Below, in pieces: positions 43,144 through 51,911 of a stretch of DNA of 62,044 nucleotides (position 1 is its first letter; every line of letters starts with the position of its first letter). The stretch is from Prevotellaceae bacterium (GTDB lineage: Bacteria; Bacteroidota; Bacteroidia; Bacteroidales; Bacteroidaceae): the NCBI GenBank assembly GCA_015257125.1, contig JABZKU010000013.1:1-62044 (forward strand), read 5' to 3'. Below the pieces are notes generated by a model. The model saw only the letters and a program-made list of their open reading frames with translations, made no database searches and was not told the DNA's origin. A program made the position numbers and the translations under genes.

Positions 43144-44466
43144 GTGCAAGATTCGACATCTCCCCCTTCCCTATCGCTCTATGAGTTGAATTCCATCGTC
43201 CGACAGACGTTGGAGTTGACACTCATGGATAGTTTTTGGGTGGTGGCCGAAATTGCCGAGATGCGTGAGCCACCTAACGGGCATTGCTACCTGGAACTCG
43301 TTGAAAAGGACGAACGTCGCTCCGGAGAGTTCCGAGCGAAGGCACATGCCAACGTATGGAATAAGACATGGCAGCGACTTCGTGCACGCTTTGAGCGCGA
43401 AACCGGACAATCCTTGCGCAAGGGACTGAAGATTATGGCGCAAGTCCACGTCAGTTTCCACGAAGTTTACGGCTATTCGCTCAATATCATTGATCTAAAT
43501 ACGGAATTTACGCTCGGTGAGTTGGCCAGACGACGGCAAGAAATCGTCAATCAACTAATCGAAGACGGCGTCTTCACGTTGAATAAAGAGATCCCACTGC
43601 CGAGATTGACCAAGCGCATTGCCGTAATTAGTTCAGAAAGCGCTGCCGGCTACGGAGATTTCTGTCACCAGATCGAACAATCGCCCTACGCCTTCCAACT
43701 TTCGCTCTTTCCCGCCCAAATGCAGGGTGCAAACGTGCCGCAAACCGTCATCAGTGCCTTGGACAACATCGCGCAAGGGCTTGATAAGTGGGATGCCGTG
43801 GTCATCATTCGCGGCGGAGGCGCCACAACCGATCTCGACGGCTTCGAGGATTACGAATTGGCGGCCAATGTCGCGCAATTTCCCCTCCCTGTTATCACCG
43901 GAATAGGGCACGAACGCGACGAAACCGTGGTCGATTTGGTGGCCTGTGTACGCTGCAAAACACCAACAGCAGTCGCAGCGTTCTTAATTGAACGCATGCA
44001 AGCGGAAGAACAGCTCTTGTTACAAGCAGCCGCTGTCGTAGAAAACGGCATACTTCGTCACTTACAAGCAAAACAGCGCACCTTTGAACTCTTAGCCCAC
44101 CGCTATTCCGTGAGTGCCACCGAGTTCGTAGCCGCACAACAGCAACGCGTATTGCGACAAGCCAACCGTTTGCAAAACGCTGCGCTCGAGCAACTCACCA
44201 CCGGCTCACTTCGACTCGCACATTGCCGACAACGGCTTGCACCTGCCGCAGAAAGATTGCTCGAACGTGCCGCGCATCGATTGGAAGTCGCCGACAAAAG
44301 TGTGAAAGCCGCCGATCCCAAGCGCATTCTCCGCATGGGTTACTCCATTACTTACACGCTCGATGGAAAAACCGTGCGAAATGTCGCGCAACTCCCCGTC
44401 GACACCCTCATTGAAACCCATTTGGCAGAAGGAACGGTGCGCAGTTGCGTCGTTCGTCCCGAATAA
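43144..44466 (+). CDS. xseA: Exodeoxyribonuclease VII large subunit
   Basis: A 440-residue nuclease subunit that degrades single-stranded DNA with XseB. The N-terminal OB fold begins SLYELNSIVRQTLE. The catalytic core has AVISSESAAGYGDF near residue 162, VVIIRGGGATTDLDGFEDYELA near 220 and TGIGHERDETVVDLVA near 255, followed by a long coiled coil. The GTG start at 43144 is the only one that keeps the OB fold and lies just after the promoter. xseB starts 11 bp after its end. Confidence 0.95.
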   Translation: MQDSTSPPSLSLYELNSIVRQTLELTLMDSFWVVAEIAEMREPPNGHCYLELVEKDERRSGEFRAKAHANVWNKTWQRLRARFERETGQSLRKGLKIMAQVHVSFHEVYGYSLNIIDLNTEFTLGELARRRQEIVNQLIEDGVFTLNKEIPLPRLTKRIAVISSESAAGYGDFCHQIEQSPYAFQLSLFPAQMQGANVPQTVISALDNIAQGLDKWDAVVIIRGGGATTDLDGFEDYELAANVAQFPLPVITGIGHERDETVVDLVACVRCKTPTAVAAFLIERMQAEEQLLLQAAAVVENGILRHLQAKQRTFELLAHRYSVSATEFVAAQQQRVLRQANRLQNAALEQLTTGSLRLAHCRQRLAPAAERLLERAAHRLEVADKSVKAADPKRILRMGYSITYTLDGKTVRNVAQLPVDTLIETHLAEGTVRSCVVRPE

Positions 44467-44477
44467 TTTGTTTTCTC

Positions 44478-44672
44478 ATGCCTCGTACCAAACCCTCTTA
44501 CGAAGAAGCGGTGAGAGAAGTCGAACAAATCGTTGCCGAAATCGAACGCGGCGAAATGGATATCGACCAACTCACGCCAAAACTCAAGCGTGCTCAAGAA
44601 TTGCTCGCGCTCTGCCAATCACAACTAAAGAAAGTCACCGACGACGTCAAGAAACTTTTAGACCATGAGTAA
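44478..44672 (+). CDS. xseB: Exodeoxyribonuclease VII small subunit
   Basis: A 64-residue helical protein with SYEEAVREVEQIVAEIERGEMDIDQLTPKLKRA, the typical XseB pattern. It binds the coiled coil of XseA. It overlaps the start of trmB by 8 bp. Confidence 0.95.
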   Translation: MPRTKPSYEEAVREVEQIVAEIERGEMDIDQLTPKLKRAQELLALCQSQLKKVTDDVKKLLDHE

Positions 44673-45441
44673 GAACAAACTCTCCAAGTTTGCCGAGATG
44701 GCGACCTACCCCCACGTTGTCGAAGCCCCATTTCAGACACCTGACACGCCGCCCCACCCTCTTCGCGGCAAATGGCACAGCGATTTCTTCAAAAACGACC
44801 GCCCCATCGTGCTCGAACTCGGTTGTGGACGCGGAGAATATTGCGTGGGACTCGGTGAACTCTTCCCCGAAAAGAATTTTATCGGCGTCGATATCAAGGG
44901 CGCCCGCATGTGGAGCGGGGCAACGGAAGCGCACGAAAAAGAAATGCACAACGTCGGTTTCTTGAGAACCCACATCGAATTTATCGATAAGTTCTTTGCC
45001 CCGGGCGAAATTGCCGAGATTTGGCTCACTTTTTCCGATCCTCAAATGAAAAAGGTGACCAAACGACTCACCTCCACCCATTTTCTCGAACGCTATCGCC
45101 GCATTTTGGCGGACAATGGCCTCATACATCTCAAAACAGACTCCAACTTTCTGTTCACCTATACCGACTTGATGGTCAAAGAAAACCAACTTCCCGTCGA
45201 ATTCCGCACCGATGATCTCTATCATACGCTTGCGGCGAACGAAAATGCGGAAGTGGCCAACATTCTCGGTATTAGAACCTACTACGAACAGCAGTGGATC
45301 GACCGCGGACTGACCATCAAGTATCTCAAATTCCGCCTTCCTCAAACCGGAGTCCTCGTAGAACCCGACGTAGAAATCGAGATGGACGATTATCGTTCCT
45401 ACAATCGACACAAGCGTTCGGAACTCAACAAAGCCAAATAA
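44665..45441 (+). CDS. trmB: tRNA (guanine-N7-)-methyltransferase
   Basis: A 258-residue SAM-dependent methyltransferase that makes m7G46 in tRNA. SAM-binding LELGCGRGEYCVGL lies near residue 51 and IGVDIKGARMW near 73. The family motif EIWLTFSDPQMKKV is near 118. The C-terminal part is longer than in E. coli. It starts 8 bp inside xseB, so it is translated from the xse transcript. Confidence 0.93.
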   Translation: MSKNKLSKFAEMATYPHVVEAPFQTPDTPPHPLRGKWHSDFFKNDRPIVLELGCGRGEYCVGLGELFPEKNFIGVDIKGARMWSGATEAHEKEMHNVGFLRTHIEFIDKFFAPGEIAEIWLTFSDPQMKKVTKRLTSTHFLERYRRILADNGLIHLKTDSNFLFTYTDLMVKENQLPVEFRTDDLYHTLAANENAEVANILGIRTYYEQQWIDRGLTIKYLKFRLPQTGVLVEPDVEIEMDDYRSYNRHKRSELNKAK

Positions 45442-45470
45442 CCTCATTTTTTATATTTACACGCAACCTC

Positions 45471-45773
45471 ATGCTCAAACATATCGTAATGTGGCGCTAC
45501 AAAGACGGCGTCGACGGAAAAACGGCCCTCGAACATTCCGCTTGGATGAAAGAAAACCTCGAAGCCCTCGTGGGTGTCGTGCCCGAGCTCCATTCTCTCG
45601 AATACGGCATCGATGTGCTTCGCACTCCCTCCTCTTATGACGGCGTACTCACCGTGACAGTCGACGACATCGACGCCTTGTCGCGCTACGCCAACCACCC
45701 CGAACACCTCAAAATCGTGGAATATGCCAAGCGCGTGGCCGAAAGTCGCGTGGCTGTAGACTTCGAATGCTGA
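45471..45773 (+). CDS. Dabb (stress-responsive A/B barrel) domain protein
   Basis: A 100-residue protein with MLKHIVMWRYKDG at the start and YANHPEHLKIVEYAKRVAESRVAVDFE at the end, the classic Dabb dimeric ferredoxin-like pattern. The function is unknown; relatives include stress-induced proteins and cyclases. It lies between trmB and mrp, 25 bp before mrp, probably in one transcript. Confidence 0.88.
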   Translation: MLKHIVMWRYKDGVDGKTALEHSAWMKENLEALVGVVPELHSLEYGIDVLRTPSSYDGVLTVTVDDIDALSRYANHPEHLKIVEYAKRVAESRVAVDFEC

Positions 45774-45798
45774 TCCCCTCCCCTCTTTCTCTTTCCGC

Positions 45799-46920
45799 AT
45801 GACCCTCTATCCCAAACTCATCACCGATGTGCTCGCCGGCGTTCGCTATCCCGGCAACGGCAAGTCGATCATCGAAGCCGACATGCTCGATGATCAGCCG
45901 CACATCGACGGCATGAAAGTGAGTTTCTCCATCGTCTTCGACAAAAATCCCGATCCTTTCATGAAGAGCCTCTTCAAATCGATTGAGGCCTCCATTCATC
46001 GCGAAATCAGTCCCGACGTTGAAGTAGAAATCACCCCCGTCTATCGACAAACAGAGCGTCCCGAACTCGAAAAACTCCTGCCCGGCGTCAAAAACATCAT
46101 CGCCGTGAGTTCCGGCAAGGGCGGTGTGGGCAAAAGCACCGTCTCCGCCAACCTCGCAGTGGCCTTGGCCGCACAAGGTTATGAGGTCGGACTGCTCGAT
46201 GCCGACGTCTTCGGTCCTTCGATGCCCAAGATGTTCAGTTTAGAAGACGAAGCCATCTACGCACACATCGTCGAAGGTCGACAACTTCTCATCCCCGCAC
46301 TCAAATACGGCGTGAAACTCCTCTCCGTCGGCTTCTTTGTCAATCCGCAAACCGCCACCCTTTGGCGCGGATCCATGGCTTCGAACACGCTCAAACAGCT
46401 CATTGCCGACGCCGATTGGGGCGAACTCGACTATCTCATCATCGACACGCCCCCGGGCACGAGCGATATTCATCTCACCCTCTTGCAAACGCTCGCCATC
46501 ACGGGAGCTGTCATCGTAAGCACCCCACAAGAAGTGGCACTTGCCGATGCCCGCAAGGGAATCGATATGTATCGCAACGAGAAAGTCAACGTTCCCATCC
46601 TCGGCCTCGTAGAAAACATGGCATGGTTCACGCCCGCCGAACTGCCCAACAATCGTTACTACATTTTCGGGCGCGAAGGTGCCACAAGATTGGCCGAAGA
46701 GCTTGGCGTTCCCGTACTTGCGCAAATCCCCATCGTACAAAGCATTTGCGACGGGGGAGATAGTGGCGAACCGGTCGCACTCCGCCCCGAAACCATCACG
46801 GGACAGGCTTTCGCTCACCTCGCAAGTGCCGTGGCAGAAGCCACCGAACGCCGCAATCGTGAACTCGATCCCACCAAAATTGTGGAGATCACCGTCAAGA
46901 GTGCCAAAGACATGGAATAA
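45799..46920 (+). CDS. Mrp/NBP35-family iron-sulfur carrier ATPase
   Basis: A 373-residue protein with an N-terminal MIP18-like domain (about 1-85) and a P-loop ATPase (SSGKGGVGKSTVSANLA near residue 104). DTPPGTSDIHL near 215 is the Walker B region. The usual CxxC cluster-binding motif after VENM is replaced by AWFTPAELPNNRYYIFG, with no cysteine pair. Mrp proteins carry Fe-S clusters to targets; this variant must bind differently, or needs a partner. From memory this substitution is common in Bacteroidales. Confidence 0.9.
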   Translation: MTLYPKLITDVLAGVRYPGNGKSIIEADMLDDQPHIDGMKVSFSIVFDKNPDPFMKSLFKSIEASIHREISPDVEVEITPVYRQTERPELEKLLPGVKNIIAVSSGKGGVGKSTVSANLAVALAAQGYEVGLLDADVFGPSMPKMFSLEDEAIYAHIVEGRQLLIPALKYGVKLLSVGFFVNPQTATLWRGSMASNTLKQLIADADWGELDYLIIDTPPGTSDIHLTLLQTLAITGAVIVSTPQEVALADARKGIDMYRNEKVNVPILGLVENMAWFTPAELPNNRYYIFGREGATRLAEELGVPVLAQIPIVQSICDGGDSGEPVALRPETITGQAFAHLASAVAEATERRNRELDPTKIVEITVKSAKDME

Positions 46921-46965
46921 AACCTGTGCGATCACGCTCACCGCTGCATCTTCCACCTCACAAAG

Positions 46966-47002
46966 CGCCCCCGATCTAACCATTAGACCGGGGGCGTTTT
47001 TT
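46966..47002 (+). terminator. Terminator after mrp
   Basis: CGCCCCCG (46966-46973) with CGGGGGCG (46989-46996), inner TCTA/TAGA pairing and six T. Confidence 0.88.
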
Positions 47003-47071
47003 GTATCCTCTCCAACATGTCTTTCGCGTTAGGTGAGCATTACGCTCTCCCTCGTCAGTAGCCGGTTCGGC

Positions 47072-47218
47072 GCGCTCCTTTGTGAAACGGTACTCCCACT
47101 GACTGCAACGAGCACAGACTTCCGGTCGAAAAAAGTCCCCTACTTTTGTTTCCACCGGCAGGAAAATCACACTGTTTTTCTTGCTTCACACGGCAGAACG
47201 CACTACTTTTGTACATTA
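47072..47218 (+). repeat. 21-bp tandem array, locus E, containing the yhcH promoter
   Basis: In-phase units lie at 47072 (GCGCTCCTTTGTG), 47093 (CTCCCACTGACTGC), 47114, 47135 (GTCCCCTACTTTTG) and, three periods later, 47198 (ACGCACTACTTTTG). The last unit contains the -7 box of yhcH. The unit at 47135 contains an identical TACTTTTG exactly 63 bp upstream. The remainder of the gap 47003-47071 shows nothing else. Confidence 0.7.
47181..47211 (+). promoter_or_regulatory. yhcH promoter
   Basis: TTG at 47181-47183, a 20-bp spacer and TACTTTTG at 47204-47211, 32 bp before the ATG. Confidence 0.72.
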
Positions 47219-47243
47219 TCTGTCAAAACCATTCATAGGTTCC

Positions 47244-47696
47244 ATGATTCTCGACGAACTTTCGCGCCTTCGCGCCTACTCATCACTCCATCCGCGTTTT
47301 GCACTGCTCGCTGATTACCTCGAGCAGCACGACTTGACCAACGCCCCCACGGGACGGATCGAAATCGACGGCGAAGCGCTGTTCATCAACGTCGACGATG
47401 CCGAGATGCGCCCCCGCGAAGCGCAAATCCACGAAGTGCATCGCCGCTACATCGATGTACACTTCCCACTCTCCGGCACAGAAATCTGCGGATGGTCGCC
47501 CCTTTCGTCACTCACCACGCCCCTCGTGCCCTACGATGAGCCGCACGATCGCGCATTTTATCCCGGCCCGGCGCAAACCTACTTCACCGTTCAGCCGGGA
47601 CAGTTCTACATTTGTTTCCCCGACGACGCCCACGCGCCCATCATCGGTGAAGGCACGCTGCGCAAGCTCGTCGCCAAGGTGCTCATCGATCGCTGA
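47244..47696 (+). CDS. YhcH/YjgK/YiaL family protein
   Basis: A 150-residue single-domain beta barrel of the DUF386 family, with GRIEIDGEALFINVDDAEMR near residue 33, the conserved EVHRRYIDVHF near 59 (metal-binding His) and FYICFPDDAHAP near 125. Relatives are linked to sialic-acid or sugar anomer handling and biofilm formation. No sugar operon adjoins it, so the substrate is open. Confidence 0.9.
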   Translation: MILDELSRLRAYSSLHPRFALLADYLEQHDLTNAPTGRIEIDGEALFINVDDAEMRPREAQIHEVHRRYIDVHFPLSGTEICGWSPLSSLTTPLVPYDEPHDRAFYPGPAQTYFTVQPGQFYICFPDDAHAPIIGEGTLRKLVAKVLIDR

Positions 47697-47748
47697 AGTC
47701 CTCTATTCTCCGCCATTCATTACCCAAATCCACCAAAATTTCCTCTTC

Positions 47749-47952
47749 ATGAAATACGATTTTTATAAAGAAAACGACAACGACCAAGTTTGGTGGGTCA
47801 ACACGGTGGACAAAGTGGGGCTCTACCTCTTCACCTTCGACAGGCAGAAAATCTACAACCTCTTCTCCGACTATCCGCACAACCTCTCTCCTGAAGGAAA
47901 AAAGATCTTCGATGAAGAGAACCCCTATTGGAAAAAATTCTTCCGGGCGTAG
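47749..47952 (+). CDS. Small conserved hypothetical protein, 67 aa
   Basis: A 67-residue soluble protein, MKYDFYKENDNDQVWWV at the start and PYWKKFF at the end, rich in aromatic residues. It resembles a small uncharacterised Bacteroidales family (possibly DUF7675, from memory). It lies 52 bp after yhcH and is probably cotranscribed. A possible terminator ending in eight T at 48031-48038 follows. Confidence 0.75.
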   Translation: MKYDFYKENDNDQVWWVNTVDKVGLYLFTFDRQKIYNLFSDYPHNLSPEGKKIFDEENPYWKKFFRA

Positions 47953-48107
47953 TCTCCTACTGCCGCCTCTGTTCCTTTTGAGGCTGGGCTTCTCTCACGT
48001 TTTAGCGCCGAGGCTCCGCTCAAACCGGCATTTTTTTTAGACTACCGTGTCCGGAGCCGAGTCATATCTGGAGGTTTTCCTTATCACTGCAATCAATCCC
48101 CATCCAC

Positions 48108-49634
48108 ATGCTTACATCTCAAGACCGCGAACTCCTCGCCCAAAAGGGCATCACCGAGGAGCAACTCAACCGACAACTTGCCGACCTCAAGCACGGATTT
48201 CCGTTTCTCGAACTCGAAGCCGCCGCTTCCGTTGACAACGGCGGCATTTTTGCTCCCACAGAGACGGAGCGCAATCTCTATCTCGCGGCATGGGAACGCT
48301 ATTTGGCCGATCCCGATCACGAAGTGGTGAAGTTCGTTCCCGCCTCCGGCGCCGCCAGCCGCATGTTCAAAGACCTCTTTGCCTTCCTCGACGGCGAAAG
48401 CGAGACGCCTGCCGACGCCTTCACGCAAACGTTCTTTGAAAACCTGCCCAACGCTCCCTTCTTGGCCGCACTCGATGCCGCACTTGTGAAACTTCACGGT
48501 CAAGACAGCACCGCTTTGGTGGCAGCCGGCGAACACAAAAAGGTCGTAGCCGCCCTGCTCTTGCCCGAAGGACTCAACTATGGCCGTTTGCCCAAGGGCT
48601 TGCTCCAATTCCACCGCTACCCCACCGGCGCGCGCACGCCCTTTGAGGAACACCTCGTCGAAGGTGTGAACTATGCCGCCACCGGTCGCCGCGTGCAGCT
48701 CCACTTCACCGTCTCGCCCGAGCACCGCGCGCTCTTCGAAGCCTTGGCGCAAAAATGTGCCCCCGTCTTCGTCCAAAACGAAGGCGTGCAACTCGACATC
48801 ACCTTCTCAGAGCAGAAACCCTCGACCGACACCGTAGCTGCCAATCCCGACGGCACGCCGTTCCGTAATGCCGACGGCAGTTTGCTTTTCCGCCCCGGCG
48901 GACACGGTGCCCTCATCGAAAACCTCAATGACATCGATGCCGACATCCTCTTTGTCAAGACCGTCGACAATGTTTGCCCCGACCACTTGAAAGCCGATAC
49001 AGTGACCTACAAGAAGGTCTTGGCCGGTCTGCTCGTCACGCTCCAAGCGCGCGCCTTTGCCTACCTCGAAGAGCTCGACATGGGCGATGTGAGCGAAGAA
49101 CGCTTGCGCGAAATGTTGCAGTTCGTCGAACAAGACTTACACTGCCACAGCGACGCCGCACAAGCCCTCGATGGGCTCGAACTCCTCGACTACCTCTATT
49201 GCCGCCTGAACCGTCCGATGCGCGTGTGCGGCATGGTGCGCAATGTTGGCGAACCCGGCGGCGGCCCCTTCCTCGCGCACAACCCCGACGGCAGTGTTTC
49301 GCTCCAAATTCTCGAGAGTAGCCAGGTCGACATGAGCGATCCCGCCAAGAAAGCCCTCTTCGAAAAGGGCACCCACTTCAATCCCGTCGACTTGGTCTGC
49401 GGTCTTCGCGACTACAACGGCGAGAAATTCAACCTCCCTGACTTTGTCGATCCCGCCACGGGCTTCATCTCACAGAAATCGAAGGACGGTCGCGAACTCC
49501 TCGCCCTCGAACTTCCCGGGCTGTGGAACGGCGCAATGAGCGACTGGAACACCGTCTTCGTAGAAGTCCCCCTCACCACGTTCAATCCCGTGAAAACGGT
49601 GAACGACCTTTTCCGCCCGCAACACCAAGCCTAA
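48108..49634 (+). CDS. DUF4301 family protein
   Basis: A 508-residue soluble protein matching the Bacteroidota-restricted DUF4301 pattern: KFVPASGAASRMFKDL near residue 75, PKGLLQFHRYPTGARTPFEEHL near 164, FRPGGHGALIENLNDIDADILFVKTVDNV near 262 and GEPGGGPFLAH near 384. The SGAASRMFK and GGHGAL stretches resemble nucleotide- or sugar-nucleotide-binding loops, but no activity is known to me. Confidence 0.85.
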   Translation: MLTSQDRELLAQKGITEEQLNRQLADLKHGFPFLELEAAASVDNGGIFAPTETERNLYLAAWERYLADPDHEVVKFVPASGAASRMFKDLFAFLDGESETPADAFTQTFFENLPNAPFLAALDAALVKLHGQDSTALVAAGEHKKVVAALLLPEGLNYGRLPKGLLQFHRYPTGARTPFEEHLVEGVNYAATGRRVQLHFTVSPEHRALFEALAQKCAPVFVQNEGVQLDITFSEQKPSTDTVAANPDGTPFRNADGSLLFRPGGHGALIENLNDIDADILFVKTVDNVCPDHLKADTVTYKKVLAGLLVTLQARAFAYLEELDMGDVSEERLREMLQFVEQDLHCHSDAAQALDGLELLDYLYCRLNRPMRVCGMVRNVGEPGGGPFLAHNPDGSVSLQILESSQVDMSDPAKKALFEKGTHFNPVDLVCGLRDYNGEKFNLPDFVDPATGFISQKSKDGRELLALELPGLWNGAMSDWNTVFVEVPLTTFNPVKTVNDLFRPQHQA

Positions 49635-49752
49635 GTGCCGCTCGGTCGAAGTGCCAATCTCCCCATTCAACCTCTCCTTTCACTGCGTTCCGCGCAGCAA
49701 AGGGGAGGTTTTTCTTTGTGCGCAGGTGGTCGACGGCAGTTTCACCGCGGTC

Positions 49753-49920
49753 GTCCACTGATTGCATGCACAACCGAAAGATCGTGCTCGGCTTTGCGAA
49801 GCATATCCGCAAAAACATGGGGACTTTCGCGCAATTGTTCCCTGCTTTCTCACAAAACTCGGCTACTTTTTCGGCCTTCTTCCCACCTTTTTCTCCCCTC
49901 TCCGTTTCAGTGCACGGAAC
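49753..49920 (+). repeat. 21-bp tandem array, locus F
   Basis: Consecutive units at 49816 (CATGGGGACTTTCGCGC), 49837 (GTTCCCTGCTTTCTC), 49858 (CTCGGCTACTTTTTCGG), 49879 (CTTCCCACCTTTTTC) and 49900. A further in-phase GTCCACTGATTGC lies at 49753, three periods upstream. No gene is supported in 49635-50420; apart from the array and the promoter at 50178 I see nothing. Confidence 0.72.
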
Positions 49921-50177
49921 AGTCGCAGAGCTTAGCCACAGCACTCCGTTTTCTCGGCATTGCAGCCCATGCGCTTCTGTGCATTTGTCATTTGTCCACC
50001 GTCGGCTGACAATTCGTCAGCACGTCGCCCCGTTCTGCCACACGCACGCCGAAGTTTTCTTTGTTTTCCTCACGGCGCAAAGGCAGAAAACGACAACTTC
50101 GAAACACATTCTCACCGAATACATCCGGCGCGACACATATTTTCTTTCATTCTTATCGCTCACCGACAAAAAAGTAG

Positions 50178-50185
50178 TACATTTG
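50178..50185 (+). promoter_or_regulatory. -7 box before the 89-aa membrane protein
   Basis: TACATTTG. Its first T is 17 periods minus 1 bp (356 bp) from the matching position in the array unit at 49816. The leader to the ATG at 50421 is long, about 230 nt. Confidence 0.5.
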
Positions 50186-50420
50186 CAACGTATTGACAAG
50201 TAGCCGCGGCCCTATTTCAACTCCGCCGCGGGGCGAGTAGAGGCCTTTTTTTCGGTGCTTGAAGTCCTTGCAGCGGCACTTCCGAGTTCTCAGCTGCGCG
50301 GTTCACAGCTCTCGAAATTCGGCAGCAGTTTGTTGTCATACCCTTTCGACCGATGACCACAGCAACGCTGTCGTCGGCGAGCCAAACGACTCACTTCCCC
50401 TTTTTTCCCTCAGCATTAAG

Positions 50421-50690
50421 ATGTTAGAACAAATCAATGATTTTTTCGGTCGGGTTTTCTCCTTTCTTCAAGCCCATCCCAAATACGGGCTTCCGGTGGC
50501 CATACTGCTCGCGGGCATTTATCTTTTGGGGCTCATCCGAAATTGGAAATGGACGCTCCTGCCCAGTGGTGCAAGCGATTGTACTGAACTTTGGATTGAG
50601 ATCTTCGGCGAAAAAGCGGTGCGCATCGGGAAAGGCGTTATGGCCGTTCTGCTCATTGTCTGCTTGTTTTATCTTTTCCTCAAGCTGTGA
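50421..50690 (+). CDS. Small membrane protein, possibly Imm17-like
   Basis: An 89-residue protein with two membrane helices (about residues 22-39 and 70-88). Between them is RNWKWTLLPSGASDCTELWIEIFGEKAVRIGKGVM, written here as two parts: RNWKWTLL and then IFGEKAVRIGKG. This layout recalls the Imm17 family of small membrane immunity proteins (RNWDWFF, then FGRKGAR, from memory). No toxin gene adjoins it, so the resemblance may be only structural. Confidence 0.6.
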   Translation: MLEQINDFFGRVFSFLQAHPKYGLPVAILLAGIYLLGLIRNWKWTLLPSGASDCTELWIEIFGEKAVRIGKGVMAVLLIVCLFYLFLKL

Positions 50691-50905
50691 CGGAGAGCGC
50701 TTGACTCAATACGCCCCGCAATAGGCGGTGGACGAAGCGGTGCAGCCACCGATCGAACTGCCCATTTTGACAGTCTGCCGTCGGCGGCCGACAGTTTGGC
50801 ACGCTATTGGCACTTCACTACGCAACAAGGCAAATTTTGCCATCTAACTCATACGCGAGTCGCACAGACTCGGCGATTACAAACTCAAATAATATTATAA
50901 GCTTT

Positions 50906-51220
50906 ATGGCACGTCTCATCAACTCTTCCGAATTCTCCGGACTCCTCCAAGAAGATAAGCTCCTCGTCGTTGACTTCTTCGCCACTTGGTGCGGTCCCTG
51001 CAAGAAACTCTCTCCCACCCTCGACGAAGTGAGCGAAGAGCTCGGCGAACAGGTAAACATTGTCAAGGTAGACGTAGACGAGAGCGAAGATCTCGCTATG
51101 GACTACGGCATTCGCTCTGTCCCCACGGTGCTTTTCTTCAAGAACGGACAGCAGGTTGACAAATTCGTGGGCGCTCTCCCCAAATCGGAAATCGTTGCCA
51201 AGATCCAGGCACAACTCTGA
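50906..51220 (+). CDS. trxA: Thioredoxin
   Basis: A 104-residue redox protein with the active site FFATWCGPCKKLSP at about residues 24-37 and the cis-proline region RSVPTVLFFKNG near 69. Length and motifs are those of classical cytoplasmic thioredoxin. ATG 50906 starts MARLINSSEF, the usual N-terminal strand. An acidic hypothetical protein follows after 36 bp. Confidence 0.95.
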   Translation: MARLINSSEFSGLLQEDKLLVVDFFATWCGPCKKLSPTLDEVSEELGEQVNIVKVDVDESEDLAMDYGIRSVPTVLFFKNGQQVDKFVGALPKSEIVAKIQAQL

Positions 51221-51256
51221 TACACTCTCCTTTCCACTTTTCAAAACGCTACTCCC

Positions 51257-51586
51257 ATGGCTGTATTAGACAACGAACTCTTGGAAGACGCAGCGCTCGA
51301 TGCTGAAATCGTGGCCCACGTGCAGCGCACACTGCCTGCCGAAGTGGCTGCCCGATTTGACGAAGAGCAACTCTACTACTTCCACGATCTGATCGAAGAA
51401 TTCCTTGCCGAGAGCGACATCCTCGAAGCCGAACCTGACGAAGAGGGTTTTGTCAATGTCGATCTGGAACGCATAGCCGACACCTTGCGCCGCACGGCAC
51501 TCAAAGACAAGGTGGGCGATTTCGCGGTCGAAGATCTTGAATTCATCGTCGAGGCCGAATTGTCTTACGGCGATGACTTTGAGTGA
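51257..51586 (+). CDS. Acidic hypothetical protein, 109 aa
   Basis: A 109-residue, strongly acidic, probably helical protein, with many Glu and Asp and no cysteine. MAVLDNELLEDAALDAEIV starts it and ELSYGDDFE ends it. It follows trxA by 36 bp and precedes a terminator, so the two form one unit. I recognise no domain. Confidence 0.8.
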   Translation: MAVLDNELLEDAALDAEIVAHVQRTLPAEVAARFDEEQLYYFHDLIEEFLAESDILEAEPDEEGFVNVDLERIADTLRRTALKDKVGDFAVEDLEFIVEAELSYGDDFE

Positions 51587-51616
51587 TGCGTTCGGGCTTG
51601 TCCCACACCACACAAC

Positions 51617-51655
51617 AACGTCCCTGGCCGATCTCCGCGATCGGTAAGGGACGTT
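51617..51655 (+). terminator. Terminator after the trxA unit
   Basis: AACGTCCCT (51617-51625) with AGGGACGTT (51647-51655), inner CCGATC/GATCGG, then GCGCTTTTT. The rest of 51656-51828 shows no gene. Confidence 0.8.
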
Positions 51656-51828
51656 TGCGCTTTTTGCCGGCGGGGATGCTGCCCCCCTTTTTCTTAGCCG
51701 ACGAGCAGTGCACAAAGGTTGCCACATCGGTTTTTCATCTCAAACGACTCCACAACGCATTGCCCTCATTTTCGGCCAATAATGAGCGAAAAAGAGAAAC
51801 GAGGCATCGGGGCTCGACATTTTTTCGC

Positions 51829-51836
51829 TAACTTTG
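51829..51836 (+). promoter_or_regulatory. trmD promoter -7 box
   Basis: TAACTTTG, leaving a leader of about 70 nt before trmD. No clear -33 box. Confidence 0.5.
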
Positions 51837-51911
51837 CAGTGAAAGCAACAAGCGCGATCACAACGCGTCTCTACACCTACAAAAAAATAACACCAACACA
51901 ACAAAAACGGC

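Noticed and set aside
49523..50203. Long open frame running past the DUF4301 gene
   Set aside because: It overlaps the end of DUF4301 in another frame and then array F; no supporting motif or start.
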